A stretch of DNA of 13,673 bases from an uncultured Clostridia bacterium. GTDB taxonomy: Bacteria; Bacillota; Clostridia; Oscillospirales; Ruminococcaceae. Location: contig CANQOJ010000043.1 of the NCBI GenBank assembly GCA_947625455.1, positions 1 to 13,673 on the forward strand. The letters are read 5' to 3'. Made by a program: the position numbers and the translations under genes. The notes beneath the pieces were generated by a model, which worked only from the letters and a program-made list of their open reading frames with translations, searched no databases and was not told where the DNA came from. Shown piece by piece: positions 1-7,991 of the stretch (within the stretch, counting starts at the first letter, position 1; each line of letters begins with the position of its first letter).

Positions 1-738
1 CTTGTCATGGAGTTTTGCAGGGTGTGCGGGGGAGAGCCCGAAACGGCGCTTCCTGTTGCGTGCGCTATTGAGATGATGCATACGTTTTCGCTTATTCATG
101 ACGATTTGCCGTGCATGGATAACGACGATTTGAGAAGAGGAAAGCCCTCTTGTCATAAGGCTTTCGGAGAGGCAACGGCGCTGCTTGCGGGCGACGCGCT
201 TGCTATAATGCCGTTTGAGGTTATAGCTAAAGCAGGACTTAAAAAGACGATTTCCGAAAATGCGGCGCTGCAAATTTGCGAAATGCTGGCAAGGCTTGCG
301 GGATTTGGCGGAATGATAGGCGGTCAGACGCTTGACCTTGAATATGAAAACAAACAGCCGTCAGTTGCGGAAATTCTCGAAATGTACAGAATGAAAACTG
401 GCGCGCTGCTCGAATTTTGCTGTAAGGCGGGGTGCATAGCGGCAGGCGCGGGAGTAAAAGAACAGCTTTCTGCGGGCAGTTTCGGTCAGCGTATAGGACT
501 AGCTTTCCAGATAAGAGATGATATTCTTGACATAACCTCCGACGAAAAAACGCTCGGAAAACCTATAGGAAGCGACAAGGAAAACGGTAAGTATACCTAT
601 GTATCCGCTGTCGGCATTGAAAAAGCAAAAGAGCGTGTAAGTCAGCTTACGGCGCAGGCAAAGGAGCTTTTGTCGGATTTTTCGGATACGGAGTTTTTGT
701 CGGAGCTTGCCGACAGTTTAGCGGGAAGAAACAATTAG
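1..738 (+). CDS. ispA: Farnesyl/geranylgeranyl diphosphate synthase, 5'-truncated by window edge
   Basis: This is a trans-type polyprenyl synthetase that condenses isopentenyl diphosphate with allylic diphosphates to give C15 (perhaps C20) prenyl diphosphates in the cytoplasm. The first Asp-rich motif is visible as DDLPCMD within HDDLPCMDNDDLRRGKP (about bases 97-147), and the second as DDILD at 517-531, followed by the usual GKPIGSDKENGKYTYV stretch. There is an ATG at position 7, but the frame is open to the left edge, and the residues around it (LVMEFCRVCGG) match the internal helix that follows the family's GGKRxRP region. About 50 N-terminal residues are therefore missing, and the real start lies upstream of the window. 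It is followed after 10 bases by the PAP2-like gene. Whether the product is C15 or C20 cannot be decided here; ispA is the usual assignment next to dxs. Confidence 0.93.
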   Translation, partial: LVMEFCRVCGGEPETALPVACAIEMMHTFSLIHDDLPCMDNDDLRRGKPSCHKAFGEATALLAGDALAIMPFEVIAKAGLKKTISENAALQICEMLARLAGFGGMIGGQTLDLEYENKQPSVAEILEMYRMKTGALLEFCCKAGCIAAGAGVKEQLSAGSFGQRIGLAFQIRDDILDITSDEKTLGKPIGSDKENGKYTYVSAVGIEKAKERVSQLTAQAKELLSDFSDTEFLSELADSLAGRNN

Positions 739-748
739 GGGGAAGTTT

Positions 749-1243
749 ATGGTGCTGAAAATTCTGATGTATAATCCCATTATCTCGGTGGGAATTATAT
801 CGTGGCTTACCGCCCAGATATTGAAAACCATACATTATTCGATAAAGTTCAAGACATTCAATCCCGAACGCATAACGGGCGCGGGAGGAATGCCGTCGTC
901 ACATTCGTCGCTGGTTGTTTCGGTGATGATATACACCCTGAGATTAAAAGGCTTTCAGAGTTCTGAGTTTGCGTTTGCGGTATTGCTTGCGGGGATTGTC
1001 ATATATGACGCAATGAGCGTCAGATATAACGCGGGACTTCATGCAAAGGAACTTAATAAACTAAGGAAAATCGTTGATGAACTTGACGACGAGATAACCG
1101 CGCTTGGAGGAAACGAGGAGGAGTCCATTGAGGAACTTGTAAATCAAAAGGACTTAAAGGAATTTCTCGGTCATACTCCGATAGAGGTTGTTGCGGGTTC
1201 GCTTTTGGGAATTATCATAGCTATGGCGTTCCCTGTACCATAA
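749..1243 (+). CDS. Divergent PAP2 family (DUF212) membrane protein
   Basis: The 164-residue protein belongs to the divergent PAP2 / DUF212 family (Bacillus YuiD type), usually about 150-160 residues. Family motifs visible are GGMPSSHS (residues 46-53), DAMSVRYNAGLHA (87-99) and GHTPIEVVAGSLLG (141-154). Three or four hydrophobic segments (about 10-28, 52-64, 74-88 and 146-161) indicate an inner-membrane protein. PAP2 relatives are acid phosphatases acting on lipid or prenyl phosphates. The SSHS and GHTP elements fit that fold, but the substrate of this subfamily is not established. Its place between ispA and dxs suggests, by inference only, a role with prenyl phosphates. The ATG at 749 follows a strong AGGGGGAAG ribosome binding site that overlaps the end of ispA. 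Confidence 0.88.
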   Translation: MVLKILMYNPIISVGIISWLTAQILKTIHYSIKFKTFNPERITGAGGMPSSHSSLVVSVMIYTLRLKGFQSSEFAFAVLLAGIVIYDAMSVRYNAGLHAKELNKLRKIVDELDDEITALGGNEEESIEELVNQKDLKEFLGHTPIEVVAGSLLGIIIAMAFPVP

Positions 1244-1285
1244 TCACACTGCATATATAACGGCAACTGTCAAAATTTGATTTGC

Positions 1286-1291
1286 GGGAGG
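1286..1291 (+). promoter_or_regulatory. Ribosome binding site that decides the dxs start
   Basis: GGGAGG lies five bases before the GTG at 1297. The upstream in-frame TTG at 1282 has no Shine-Dalgarno sequence in front of it, so GTG is the better start. Confidence 0.75.
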
Positions 1292-1296
1292 CAACA

Positions 1297-3150
1297 GTGT
1301 ATCTTTCAGACGATTTAAATTACGATAAAATTTCAAGAATGACCGTTCCACAACTTCAAAGGTTATGCAGAGAACTGCGCTTGTGTATTCTGCGGACGAC
1401 AATGGAAAACGGCGGGCATCTGGCGTCAAGTCTCGGCGCAGTTGAACTTACCGTCGCGCTTCACAGCGTGTTTGATGTAAACGGCGGGGACAAGATATTG
1501 TGGGACGTTGGACATCAGTCATATGCGCACAAACTGCTTACGGGAAGATATTCGCGGTTTGGCACGTTAAGGCAAAAGGACGGCATATCGGGCTTTATGC
1601 GCCCAAGTGAAAGCAGTGCGGACGCGTTCATTTCCGGTCACAGCAGCACGTCCGTTTCGGCGGCATACGGAATTTCCGAAGCTATGCGGTTAAGCGGGCA
1701 GGACGGTGCAGTAGCGGCAGTTGTGGGAGACGGCGCGCTTACGGGCGGAATGGTGTACGAAGCGCTGAACAATGCGGGTAAAACCGCGGCAAATCTCACG
1801 CTTGTACTTAACGACAACGCCATGTCAATCAGCAGAAATAAGGGCGCGCTTGCACGGTATCTGTCGCATATCCGTTCGACCAAAAAATACTACCGCGCAA
1901 AAGAACATGTAAAGTCGGCTTTGTCGGCGATACCTGTTGTGGGAAAGCCGATTGAGGGCGTGATAACGGACGTAAAGCGCCTTATCAAAAAGACGCTTTA
2001 TGACAGCAGCAACCTGTTTGAAAACTTAGGATTTACTTATATAGGTCCCGTAGACGGGCATAACCTTGAGGACTTGATTGAAGCGCTTTCTGTCGCCAAG
2101 TACGTCAGCCGTCCTTGTATCGTTCACGTTTTCACCAAAAAGGGCAAAGGCTTCAAGCCGGCGGAGGACAATCCCGGAAAATATCATGCGATAGGAAAAG
2201 GCGGGGTTGCGGTTGAATACAATTCGGACGAGTTTTTGCCTGCAAGGACGTTTTCGGAGGCTTTCGGTCAGGAACTTGCGCGGATAGGGAAAAAGGACAA
2301 GCGCGTGTGCGCGATTACCGCGGCAATGAAATACGCGGTCGGACTGAATTATTTCAAACAGTTCTTCCCGTCAAGGTTTTACGACACGGGAATTGCCGAA
2401 CAGCACAGCGTGACATTTGCGGCGGGGCTTTCCGCAGGGGGCATGCTGCCCGTGTTCGCGGTGTATTCAACGTTCTTACAGCGCGGATTTGACCAGATGA
2501 TCCACGACTGCGCAATTGAAAAAACGCACATAACCCTCGCCATAGACAGGGCGGGATTTGTCGGAGAGGACGGCGAAACCCACCAAGGTATTTTTGATGT
2601 TCCTATGCTTAGAACCATACCGAATACAGTTGTATTCTCGCCGTTTTCATTTGAGGAACTTAAGATTTGCTTAAACCGCGCGATATTTGAAACCGAGGGC
2701 ATATCTGCGGTAAGGTATCCTAAAGGCTGTGAACAGGAAGCTTGCGGGAAGTTCAGAGAACAACTAGCGCCCGCTTTGGATTATTGCTATTCGGGAAAGC
2801 AAAGTTCGGTTGCTGCCGTGACATACGGCAGGATTTCGCTGAACTGCGCTAAGGCATGTGAAAATGCGGGAGCAGATTTTCTAAGGCTTGTGAAAATTAT
2901 CCCTCTTTCAAGTGAAGTTGTTGACATTATCGGCAAATATGACCGAGCGGTCGTGTTTGAGGAAAGCTCGCAAAACGGCGGTATAGGCGAGGGCATAGCG
3001 GCTGAACTTATGAAGTCGGGCTATAAGACAAAGCTGGAGATAGTGGCAGTTAAGGGAGAGTTTGTTCCTGCGGCAAGCGTTGAAGAACAGTTTGAGATGT
3101 ACGGGCTTTCCGAAAAGCAGATGACCGAAAGGTTAAGGCATGAGGATTGA
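1297..3150 (+). CDS. dxs: 1-deoxy-D-xylulose-5-phosphate synthase
   Basis: This thiamine-diphosphate enzyme condenses pyruvate with glyceraldehyde 3-phosphate to form DXP, the entry step of the MEP isoprenoid pathway and a precursor of thiamine and pyridoxal. With the GTG start at 1297 it has 617 residues, the normal length. The N-terminus then reads (M)YLSDDLNYDKIS, like other clostridial DXS proteins. Visible motifs are GGHLASSLGAVELT, WDVGHQSYAHKLLTGR, the TPP/Mg motif GDG (144-146) with LVLNDN about 25 residues later, the catalytic Glu in GIAEQHS (E368), and DRAGFVGEDGETHQG from residue 417. An in-frame TTG at 1282 would add five residues but lacks a ribosome binding site. The gene ends inside tlyA (11-base overlap), so the two are probably translationally coupled. 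Confidence 0.97.
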   Translation: MYLSDDLNYDKISRMTVPQLQRLCRELRLCILRTTMENGGHLASSLGAVELTVALHSVFDVNGGDKILWDVGHQSYAHKLLTGRYSRFGTLRQKDGISGFMRPSESSADAFISGHSSTSVSAAYGISEAMRLSGQDGAVAAVVGDGALTGGMVYEALNNAGKTAANLTLVLNDNAMSISRNKGALARYLSHIRSTKKYYRAKEHVKSALSAIPVVGKPIEGVITDVKRLIKKTLYDSSNLFENLGFTYIGPVDGHNLEDLIEALSVAKYVSRPCIVHVFTKKGKGFKPAEDNPGKYHAIGKGGVAVEYNSDEFLPARTFSEAFGQELARIGKKDKRVCAITAAMKYAVGLNYFKQFFPSRFYDTGIAEQHSVTFAAGLSAGGMLPVFAVYSTFLQRGFDQMIHDCAIEKTHITLAIDRAGFVGEDGETHQGIFDVPMLRTIPNTVVFSPFSFEELKICLNRAIFETEGISAVRYPKGCEQEACGKFREQLAPALDYCYSGKQSSVAAVTYGRISLNCAKACENAGADFLRLVKIIPLSSEVVDIIGKYDRAVVFEESSQNGGIGEGIAAELMKSGYKTKLEIVAVKGEFVPAASVEEQFEMYGLSEKQMTERLRHED

Positions 3151-3868
3151 CGTGTACTTAGCCGAAAATAACATCTGCAAAAGCAGGACTTCGGCAGTAC
3201 GGCTTATAGAAACGGGCGGCGTTTTTGTAAACGGGAAAGCCGTTATGAAGCCGTCATTTGAAGTAAGAGAAAGCGATACAGTATCGGTTGCGGAGGAAAT
3301 GAAGCCGAGATATGTCGGGCGCGGAGGGCTGAAACTTGAAAGGGCAATCGAGGTTTTCGGCATTGATTTAAACGGCAATATATGCGTTGACGTCGGCGCG
3401 TCAACGGGCGGATTTACGGATTGTATGCTTCAAAACGGCGCGGCGAAAGTGTATGCCGTTGACGTGGGAACAAATCAGCTTGACGAAAAACTGAAAAATG
3501 ACGCGCGGGTGATTTCGCTTGAACAGACCGATATACGCGAATTTACGTTAGAACAGCCCGCAGATTTCATAGGCGCGGATACTTCGTTTATCTCGCAGAA
3601 GCTGATTTTACCGCATATTTTCAGACTGCTGAAAAGCGGGGGCAGTGCGGTCGTGCTGATAAAACCGCAGTTTGAAGTCGGAAAGAAAAGCCTGCTTACA
3701 AAAAAGGGCGTTGTAAAAGACAAAAGGCTAAGGGAAAAGATTGTTGAGGAAATCAAAGATTTCGCAGAACAATGCGGGTTTTGCGTAAACGGCACGGAAA
3801 TTTCACCGATAACGGGCGGCGACGGAAACGTTGAATATCTTCTTTATTTAGGAAAGGGAAAAGTATGA
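3140..3868 (+). CDS. tlyA: TlyA family rRNA 2'-O-methyltransferase (S4 + FtsJ-like domains)
   Basis: This is a SAM-dependent methyltransferase of the TlyA family. In mycobacteria TlyA 2'-O-methylates 16S and 23S rRNA cytidines; in Clostridia the exact target is inferred. Residues 1-60 form an S4 RNA-binding domain (MRIDVYLAE, RTSAVRLIETGGVFVNGK). They are followed by the linker YVGRGGLKLERA (59-69), the SAM-binding DVGASTGGFTDCML (84-97), AVDVGTNQL, DTSFISQKLILP with the catalytic Asp (D147), and LIKPQFEVGK (173-182). The protein has 242 residues, a little shorter than the usual 265-275. It overlaps dxs by 11 bases and nadK by 4 (ATGA). Some members of this family have been called hemolysins, a label without support here. 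Confidence 0.92.
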   Translation: MRIDVYLAENNICKSRTSAVRLIETGGVFVNGKAVMKPSFEVRESDTVSVAEEMKPRYVGRGGLKLERAIEVFGIDLNGNICVDVGASTGGFTDCMLQNGAAKVYAVDVGTNQLDEKLKNDARVISLEQTDIREFTLEQPADFIGADTSFISQKLILPHIFRLLKSGGSAVVLIKPQFEVGKKSLLTKKGVVKDKRLREKIVEEIKDFAEQCGFCVNGTEISPITGGDGNVEYLLYLGKGKV

Positions 3869-4719
3869 AAGTTTTGATTGTGTTCAATATGGCAAAAACG
3901 GGCGCGGCTACGCAGTCGCGGAAAATAGCGCAGTTTCTGAAGGCGGCGGGCATAACGCCGTGCATTTTCGGCGAGAATATACTTTTTTCCGAAAAGGTAG
4001 GCGCGGAGGTTGTTGAATCGCCTGAGGGGTGCGATTATATGATAACTGTAGGCGGCGACGGCACAATACTGCGCTGGGGCAAGGTCGCGGCTGAATACGG
4101 AATACCGCTTCTCGGCGTAAATTTTGGCAGGCTCGGATTTATGGCGACGGTAGAAGCGGAGGATATATGGAAAATCCCCGACATATTAAACGCAAATCTG
4201 CCCGTAACGCCGCGAATGATGCTTGACTGCAAGCTTATACGCGACGGGGAAATCATCTTCTCCGAAACTGTCCTGAACGACGTCACAATATCCCGCAGTT
4301 CGCGTTCAAAACTTCCCGAATATGTTATAAACTGCGGTGAGAGCGAAGTTACCAGAGTAAGAGCTGACGGCGTTATTTTAAGCACGCCAACGGGTTCGAC
4401 AGCATACTCGCTTTCTGCGGGAGGACCTATTATTTCGCCCGATATGGAGTGCATAGAGTTTACGGCGCTTTGCCCGCACACGCTCTTTAACCGCACGATG
4501 ATTTTCTCCGCAAAGCAGAAAGTCACCGCGCGCGTATGGCACTACGAGGACAGCACCGCGACTATCTCTGCGGACGGCGGCGCGGCTGTGCCGTTTCTGG
4601 ACGGAGATGTACTGCAATTAACAAGATGTGAGAAAGACATGTTGCTTATAGAAACAGGCGAGGGCTTCTACGGAGTTATCCACAACAAGCTGTTAACGCC
4701 TATTAAGGACACGGAATAA
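3865..4719 (+). CDS. nadK: NAD kinase
   Basis: The enzyme phosphorylates NAD+ to NADP+ using ATP or polyphosphate and is the only route to NADP(H). At 284 residues it has the normal length. The hallmarks are VGGDGT (62-67) with the catalytic Asp in GGDG, GVNFGRLGFMA (84-94), the NAD-binding NDV (138-140), and ADGVILSTPTGSTAYSLSAG (167-186). The start overlaps the tlyA stop as ATGA, with an AAAGGG ribosome binding site in the tlyA 3' end. argR follows after 26 bases, an arrangement common in Clostridia and Bacilli. Confidence 0.96.
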   Translation: MKVLIVFNMAKTGAATQSRKIAQFLKAAGITPCIFGENILFSEKVGAEVVESPEGCDYMITVGGDGTILRWGKVAAEYGIPLLGVNFGRLGFMATVEAEDIWKIPDILNANLPVTPRMMLDCKLIRDGEIIFSETVLNDVTISRSSRSKLPEYVINCGESEVTRVRADGVILSTPTGSTAYSLSAGGPIISPDMECIEFTALCPHTLFNRTMIFSAKQKVTARVWHYEDSTATISADGGAAVPFLDGDVLQLTRCEKDMLLIETGEGFYGVIHNKLLTPIKDTE

Positions 4720-4745
4720 GGCGGATTGTCGATAAAGGAACTGTT

Positions 4746-5204
4746 ATGAAAAAGAAAGCACGTCAGCATATGATTATGGAAATAATCTCGCAGAACGAAG
4801 TAGAAACGCAAAATCAGCTTTTGGAGCTTTTAAGAGAGCGCGGTGTTGAAACGGCGCAGGCTACATTGTCGCGGGATATTGCAGAACTTAAAATTGAAAA
4901 GGTCATGTCGGACGAAACAGGAGTTGCGCGCTATTTTTCGGGAGTGACAACCGAAGAACTTACCTACAGCGATATTTTCGCGCAGTCGGTGATTTCCGTT
5001 GATTATGCGTCAAATATTGTTGTAATGAAATGCCACCCCGGTCTTGCTGACGCGGCGTGCAAGGTTGTTGACGAGCGGAAAATCAGTTCGGTTATGGGAA
5101 CAATAGCGGGTGATGATACGGTGTTTATCCTCACAAGAACCGAAAATCATGCAAAGGCGCTTTCAATTCAGCTTTCAAGAATGATGAGGAGATGGAATTT
5201 TTGA
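4746..5204 (+). CDS. argR: Arginine repressor / regulator ArgR (AhrC type)
   Basis: This is an arginine-responsive DNA-binding regulator, hexameric in the known family, that represses arginine synthesis genes and activates catabolic ones. The 152 residues match the usual length (about 150). The N-terminal winged helix-turn-helix covers residues 1-65, with the recognition-helix motif QATLSRDI at 38-45. The C-terminal oligomerisation and arginine-binding domain carries CHPGLADAACKVVD and GTIAGDDT (118-125), whose Asp pair contacts arginine. A ribosome binding site AAAGGAA lies five bases before the ATG. No arginine biosynthesis genes are in the window, so it probably acts in trans; the linkage to recN is a conserved Gram-positive arrangement. 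Its stop shares four bases (TTGA) with the proposed start of the next gene. Confidence 0.95.
   Translation: MKKKARQHMIMEIISQNEVETQNQLLELLRERGVETAQATLSRDIAELKIEKVMSDETGVARYFSGVTTEELTYSDIFAQSVISVDYASNIVVMKCHPGLADAACKVVDERKISSVMGTIAGDDTVFILTRTENHAKALSIQLSRMMRRWNF
5187..5191 (+). promoter_or_regulatory. Ribosome binding site that supports a TTG start at 5201
   Basis: AGGAG touches the ATG at 5192 directly, so it cannot serve that codon. It sits nine bases before the in-frame TTG at 5201, a normal distance. The TTG also gives a four-base TTGA overlap with the argR stop. Confidence 0.6.
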
Positions 5205-5704
5205 TAACCCTTAAGCCCGACAAAGAAACTCTTGAAAAATGGAAAGCTTTATGGGAGAAGCAAAAAGATGTTTTAAAGCCAAACAGAAAAAGCGGAAAAG
5301 AAATTTTGTCGTATCTTGAAAGCAATTATCCCCTGACGGAAATTTTTGATAAGGATGCTTTAGATGTTGTTTCGGAAAATGTTCTGGAAAATGAACATTA
5401 TGCCGAAAAACTCCACGGCAAACATCCTGTTCCAAAAGCGTTTTATCTTGAAAATTCGGGAAAAGGGAAGAAATTTTATCTCGCCGAAAACAAAGACGAT
5501 TTTTCGGTCTGGGGAGAAGAAATCACGAGAATTTTTGTCGGAATTGACATAACGAGCGGATTTTTCACGGTTGAGGGAAGTACTTTGCTGTGGGACGAAC
5601 TTTGCGCTTTTCGGGGAGTTGACGAAGCGGACTTGCAGAATTATGTTGCAACGATAATGTATCTACAAGCGAAAGAGCGCATGGAAGCAAATGGATATTA
5701 TTGA
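5201..5704 (+). CDS. Hypothetical protein, unrecognised family
   Basis: I do not recognise this protein. With the TTG start it has 167 residues (170 if the ATG at 5192 is used). It is soluble-looking, with no signal peptide or membrane segment. The N-terminal third is Lys-rich and charged, probably helical (DKETLEKWKALWEKQK). The C-terminal half is more hydrophobic and looks like an alpha/beta domain (TRIFVGIDITSGFFTVEGST, then YVATIMYLQAKERME). No catalytic motif stands out. By eye the gene is more AT- and Lys-rich than argR before it and recN after it, which fits later insertion into the argR-recN cluster. It overlaps argR by four bases and the acetyltransferase gene by 14, so the pair is probably co-translated and may be functionally linked. 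Confidence 0.75.
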   Translation: MITLKPDKETLEKWKALWEKQKDVLKPNRKSGKEILSYLESNYPLTEIFDKDALDVVSENVLENEHYAEKLHGKHPVPKAFYLENSGKGKKFYLAENKDDFSVWGEEITRIFVGIDITSGFFTVEGSTLLWDELCAFRGVDEADLQNYVATIMYLQAKERMEANGYY

Positions 5705-6134
5705 AGTCAAAGAGGACAAACGAGCGTATATTGACCTGCTTTTGCTGGCTGATGAACAGGAAGATATGATAGAGAAATATCTTGACAGGGGAACAATGTA
5801 CGCGCTTGTGGATAATGATGTCAGAGCAGTGTGCGTTGTCACTGACGAGGGAAATTCGGTGCTTGAAATAAAGAACATAGCCGTAAAGCGTGAGTATCAG
5901 AAAATGGGTTACGGAAAAAAGCTGATTGAATTTATCGAGTGGAAATACAAGGGTTCATATAATGTTCTTAAAGTAGGAACAGGCGACAGCGCGCTTACAG
6001 TCCCGTTTTATGAAAAATGCGGATTTGTAAAGGCATACAGGGTGAAAAACTTCTTTACCGACAATTACCACCATCCGATTTTTGAAGCAGGCAAACAGCT
6101 TGTCGACATGGTATACCTCGAAAAATCGCTTTAA
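5691..6134 (+). CDS. GNAT family N-acetyltransferase (YvbK-like)
   Basis: This predicted acetyl-CoA-dependent N-acyltransferase has 147 residues, a single-domain GNAT. The acetyl-CoA pyrophosphate-binding motif A is visible as IKNIAVKREYQKMGYGKKLI (75-94), with the Q-x-x-G-x-G core QKMGYG. It is followed by LKVGTGDSALTVPFYEKCGF, typical of GNAT motif B with the Tyr-x-x-x-Gly-Phe element. The C-terminal NYHHPIFEAGKQLVDMVYLE resembles Bacillus YvbK and relatives, whose substrate I cannot name. The ATG at 5691 lies 14 bases inside the upstream hypothetical gene with only a weak GGAA ribosome binding site, which suggests translational coupling. It is probably cytoplasmic. The substrate could be a small amine, an aminoglycoside-like compound or a protein N-terminus; nothing here discriminates. 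Confidence 0.85.
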   Translation: MDIIEVKEDKRAYIDLLLLADEQEDMIEKYLDRGTMYALVDNDVRAVCVVTDEGNSVLEIKNIAVKREYQKMGYGKKLIEFIEWKYKGSYNVLKVGTGDSALTVPFYEKCGFVKAYRVKNFFTDNYHHPIFEAGKQLVDMVYLEKSL

Positions 6135-6165
6135 ATTCTCTAGAGCAAAATAAGGAGCAACAAAA

Positions 6166-7818
6166 ATGTTAAGAGAACTGTCAATTGAAAATCTGGCGGT
6201 AATCGAGCGCGGAAACGCTCGATTCTGCGGCAGTTTTAACGTTTTTACGGGTGAAACGGGCGCGGGAAAAAGCGTGCTTATCGGCGGTATAAACGCAATT
6301 TTAGGACAGCGCGTCAGCCGTGATATAGTGCGCTCAGGCGAGCAGAAAGCTGTGGTTTCGGCGCTGTTTGACGAGATTCCCGAATGCGCTCTTGAAAAAA
6401 TGGAGGAGTTTGGATTTGAACGCTGTGACGAGGTTGTCTTGTCACGCGAAATTTTTGCGGACGGAAAAAGTTCCGCTCATATAAACGGCAGGACGGCAAC
6501 TGCCTCAATGCTCAAAGACTTAGGAAGTTTGCTTATCGACATTCACGGTCAGCACGACAACCGCCTGCTTATGTCAAACGAAAATCAGCTTGACATTCTC
6601 GACCGCCATGCGGGGATTACCGACAAAACCGACGCTTATCGGAAACTATACGGCGAGTTTTTGAAAATATCGCGTGAACTTAAAAAAATCACCGAGGACA
6701 ACGAAAACCGCGAGTTCAGAATAGAGCGTTTAAATTCAATAATCGCCGAACTTGAACCATTAGGGCTTGAAAAAGGAAGCGGTGAACAGCTTGAACAAAA
6801 GCTCGAAAAAGCGCGAAACGGCGCGAAAATTTTAAATTCTGCAACGAACGCCTGCCGTGCGCTTTCATCAGAGGACGGCGCGGGAGCGGTAGAAATGCTC
6901 AGCGACGCGGTGAATTATCTTGAGGAAATTTCGGATATCGAGCCGAAATGCGCTGAACTTGCAGAGAGGCTTAAGGCTGTTGTAAGCGAAGCGGACGACA
7001 TTTCCTCGGAAATATATTCGATAAGCGAAACCTATGCCGACAACGAAGAAGCCGAATTGTCCGAAAGAATGTCAATGCTTAAAACGGCTATGCGCAAGTA
7101 CAGCAGAACAGCTGATGAACTTGCGGACTATCTTGATGAATGCAAAAATGAACTTGCGGACATAGCAAGCGCAGATGAACGCGCAGAAGAACTAAACGAG
7201 CAAAAACATCAGCTTGCAAAGCTGGTCAAGGAGAAAGCCGTCGAAATATCGGCGCTCAGAAAAGACGCCGCTGAGCGGTTTTCAAGGGAGATAAAGAGCG
7301 AACTTACGTTTCTGGATATGCCCGACGTAATGATAGTTTTCGCGGTAAATCCCGACAAAATCTCAAAAAGCGGAATGGACGCGGTTGAACTTATGATTTC
7401 CGCAAACGCGGGCGAGGAACTTAAACCTATGAACAAAATAGCGTCGGGCGGCGAATTGTCGCGCATAATGCTGGCAATAAAGTGCGTTCTTGCGAAAAGC
7501 GACGATATGCCGACTTTGATTTTTGACGAGATAGACACGGGAATAAGCGGGCGCGCCGCACAGAAAGTCGGCATAAAGCTTAGGGAGCTGTCGCGTTCGC
7601 GTCAGGTTATGTGCGTCACGCATCTGGCGCAGATTGCCGCGAAAGCCGAATGCCACTTAGCGCTTGAAAAAACCGTCGAAAACGGCAGGACATTCACAAA
7701 AATAACCGAACTTGACCAAAACGGCAGAATCAACGAAATCGCCCGCATAATCGATGGAAGCGAAAACAACTCGGCAAGCCTTAAGGCGGCAGAAGAAATG
7801 CTGAATGAAAATACGTAG
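6166..7818 (+). CDS. recN: DNA repair protein RecN
   Basis: This SMC-like ATPase acts early in double-strand-break repair, holding DNA ends and supporting RecA-dependent recombination. The 550 residues match the family (about 550-570). Visible elements are Walker A GETGAGKS (29-36), the Q-loop region LLIDIHGQHDNRLLM (122-136), two long charged coiled-coil segments (about 150-250 and 270-370), the ABC signature SGGELSR (427-433), Walker B TLIFDEIDTG (450-459), and the His switch VCVTH-type element (read as VMCVTHLAQIA). The start has an AAGGAG ribosome binding site eight bases before ATG. RecN is the last gene of the + strand block and ends convergently with gatB across a 678-base repeat-filled spacer. 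No canonical terminator with a T-run follows it. Confidence 0.97.
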   Translation: MLRELSIENLAVIERGNARFCGSFNVFTGETGAGKSVLIGGINAILGQRVSRDIVRSGEQKAVVSALFDEIPECALEKMEEFGFERCDEVVLSREIFADGKSSAHINGRTATASMLKDLGSLLIDIHGQHDNRLLMSNENQLDILDRHAGITDKTDAYRKLYGEFLKISRELKKITEDNENREFRIERLNSIIAELEPLGLEKGSGEQLEQKLEKARNGAKILNSATNACRALSSEDGAGAVEMLSDAVNYLEEISDIEPKCAELAERLKAVVSEADDISSEIYSISETYADNEEAELSERMSMLKTAMRKYSRTADELADYLDECKNELADIASADERAEELNEQKHQLAKLVKEKAVEISALRKDAAERFSREIKSELTFLDMPDVMIVFAVNPDKISKSGMDAVELMISANAGEELKPMNKIASGGELSRIMLAIKCVLAKSDDMPTLIFDEIDTGISGRAAQKVGIKLRELSRSRQVMCVTHLAQIAAKAECHLALEKTVENGRTFTKITELDQNGRINEIARIIDGSENNSASLKAAEEMLNENT

Positions 7819-7829
7819 ACGCCAAAGCG
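7818..7829 (+). repeat. 12-bp repeat at recN stop, inverted match at gatB stop
   Basis: GACGCCAAAGCG begins on the last base of the recN stop codon. Its reverse-complement counterpart GACGCTAAAGCG (11 of 12 identical) lies at 8487-8498 and overlaps the gatB stop codon. The pair borders the whole repeat-rich spacer. It may be a boundary of an inserted block or a coincidence of two short sequences. Confidence 0.35.
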
Positions 7830-7838
7830 TAGATTTAG

Positions 7839-7874
7839 CAAGGGGGAAACCTTTTGAAAAAGGTTTCCCCCTTG
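7839..7874 (+). repeat. Long perfect hairpin of the GGGGGAAACC type
   Basis: The left arm CAAGGGGGAAACCTTT (7839-7854) pairs with AAAGGTTTCCCCCTTG (7859-7874) in a 16-bp perfect stem with the loop TGAA. GAACCCC follows. There is no T-run, so it is not a classical terminator. The sequence type resembles short dispersed hairpin repeats common in clostridial genomes, and a related copy lies inverted at 7992-8029. Confidence 0.8.
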
Positions 7875-7991
7875 AACCCCTTTCTAAAACTTTCATTACG
7901 GCTGATAATGGTGGGGTTCTTTGGCGCATAATAGAAAAACAACATTTAACATAAAACAACGATTGCCATATAAAGTTTTTGGAAGGGGAGT

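Noticed and set aside
7..738. Complete ispA starting at ATG 7
   Set aside because: The frame is open to the left edge, there is no ribosome binding site, and the family's N-terminal helices and GGKRxRP region would be missing.
1247..1262. ArgR box near TGCATATATAACGGC upstream of dxs
   Set aside because: Only a half-site resemblance to the ARG box, with no second half and no pathway reason.
1282..1296. dxs start at TTG 1282
   Set aside because: No ribosome binding site precedes it, while GTG 1297 has GGGAGG at five bases and gives the usual N-terminus.
4035..4526. Long antisense frame inside nadK (163 codons)
   Set aside because: It is a shadow of nadK caused by codon bias; there is no ribosome binding site and the composition is Ser/Ile-rich nonsense.
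7839..7874. Intrinsic terminator for recN
   Set aside because: The stem is strong but GAACCCC follows it on the + strand and CTAAATC on the minus strand, with no T-run. A related hairpin nearby shows it is a repeat.
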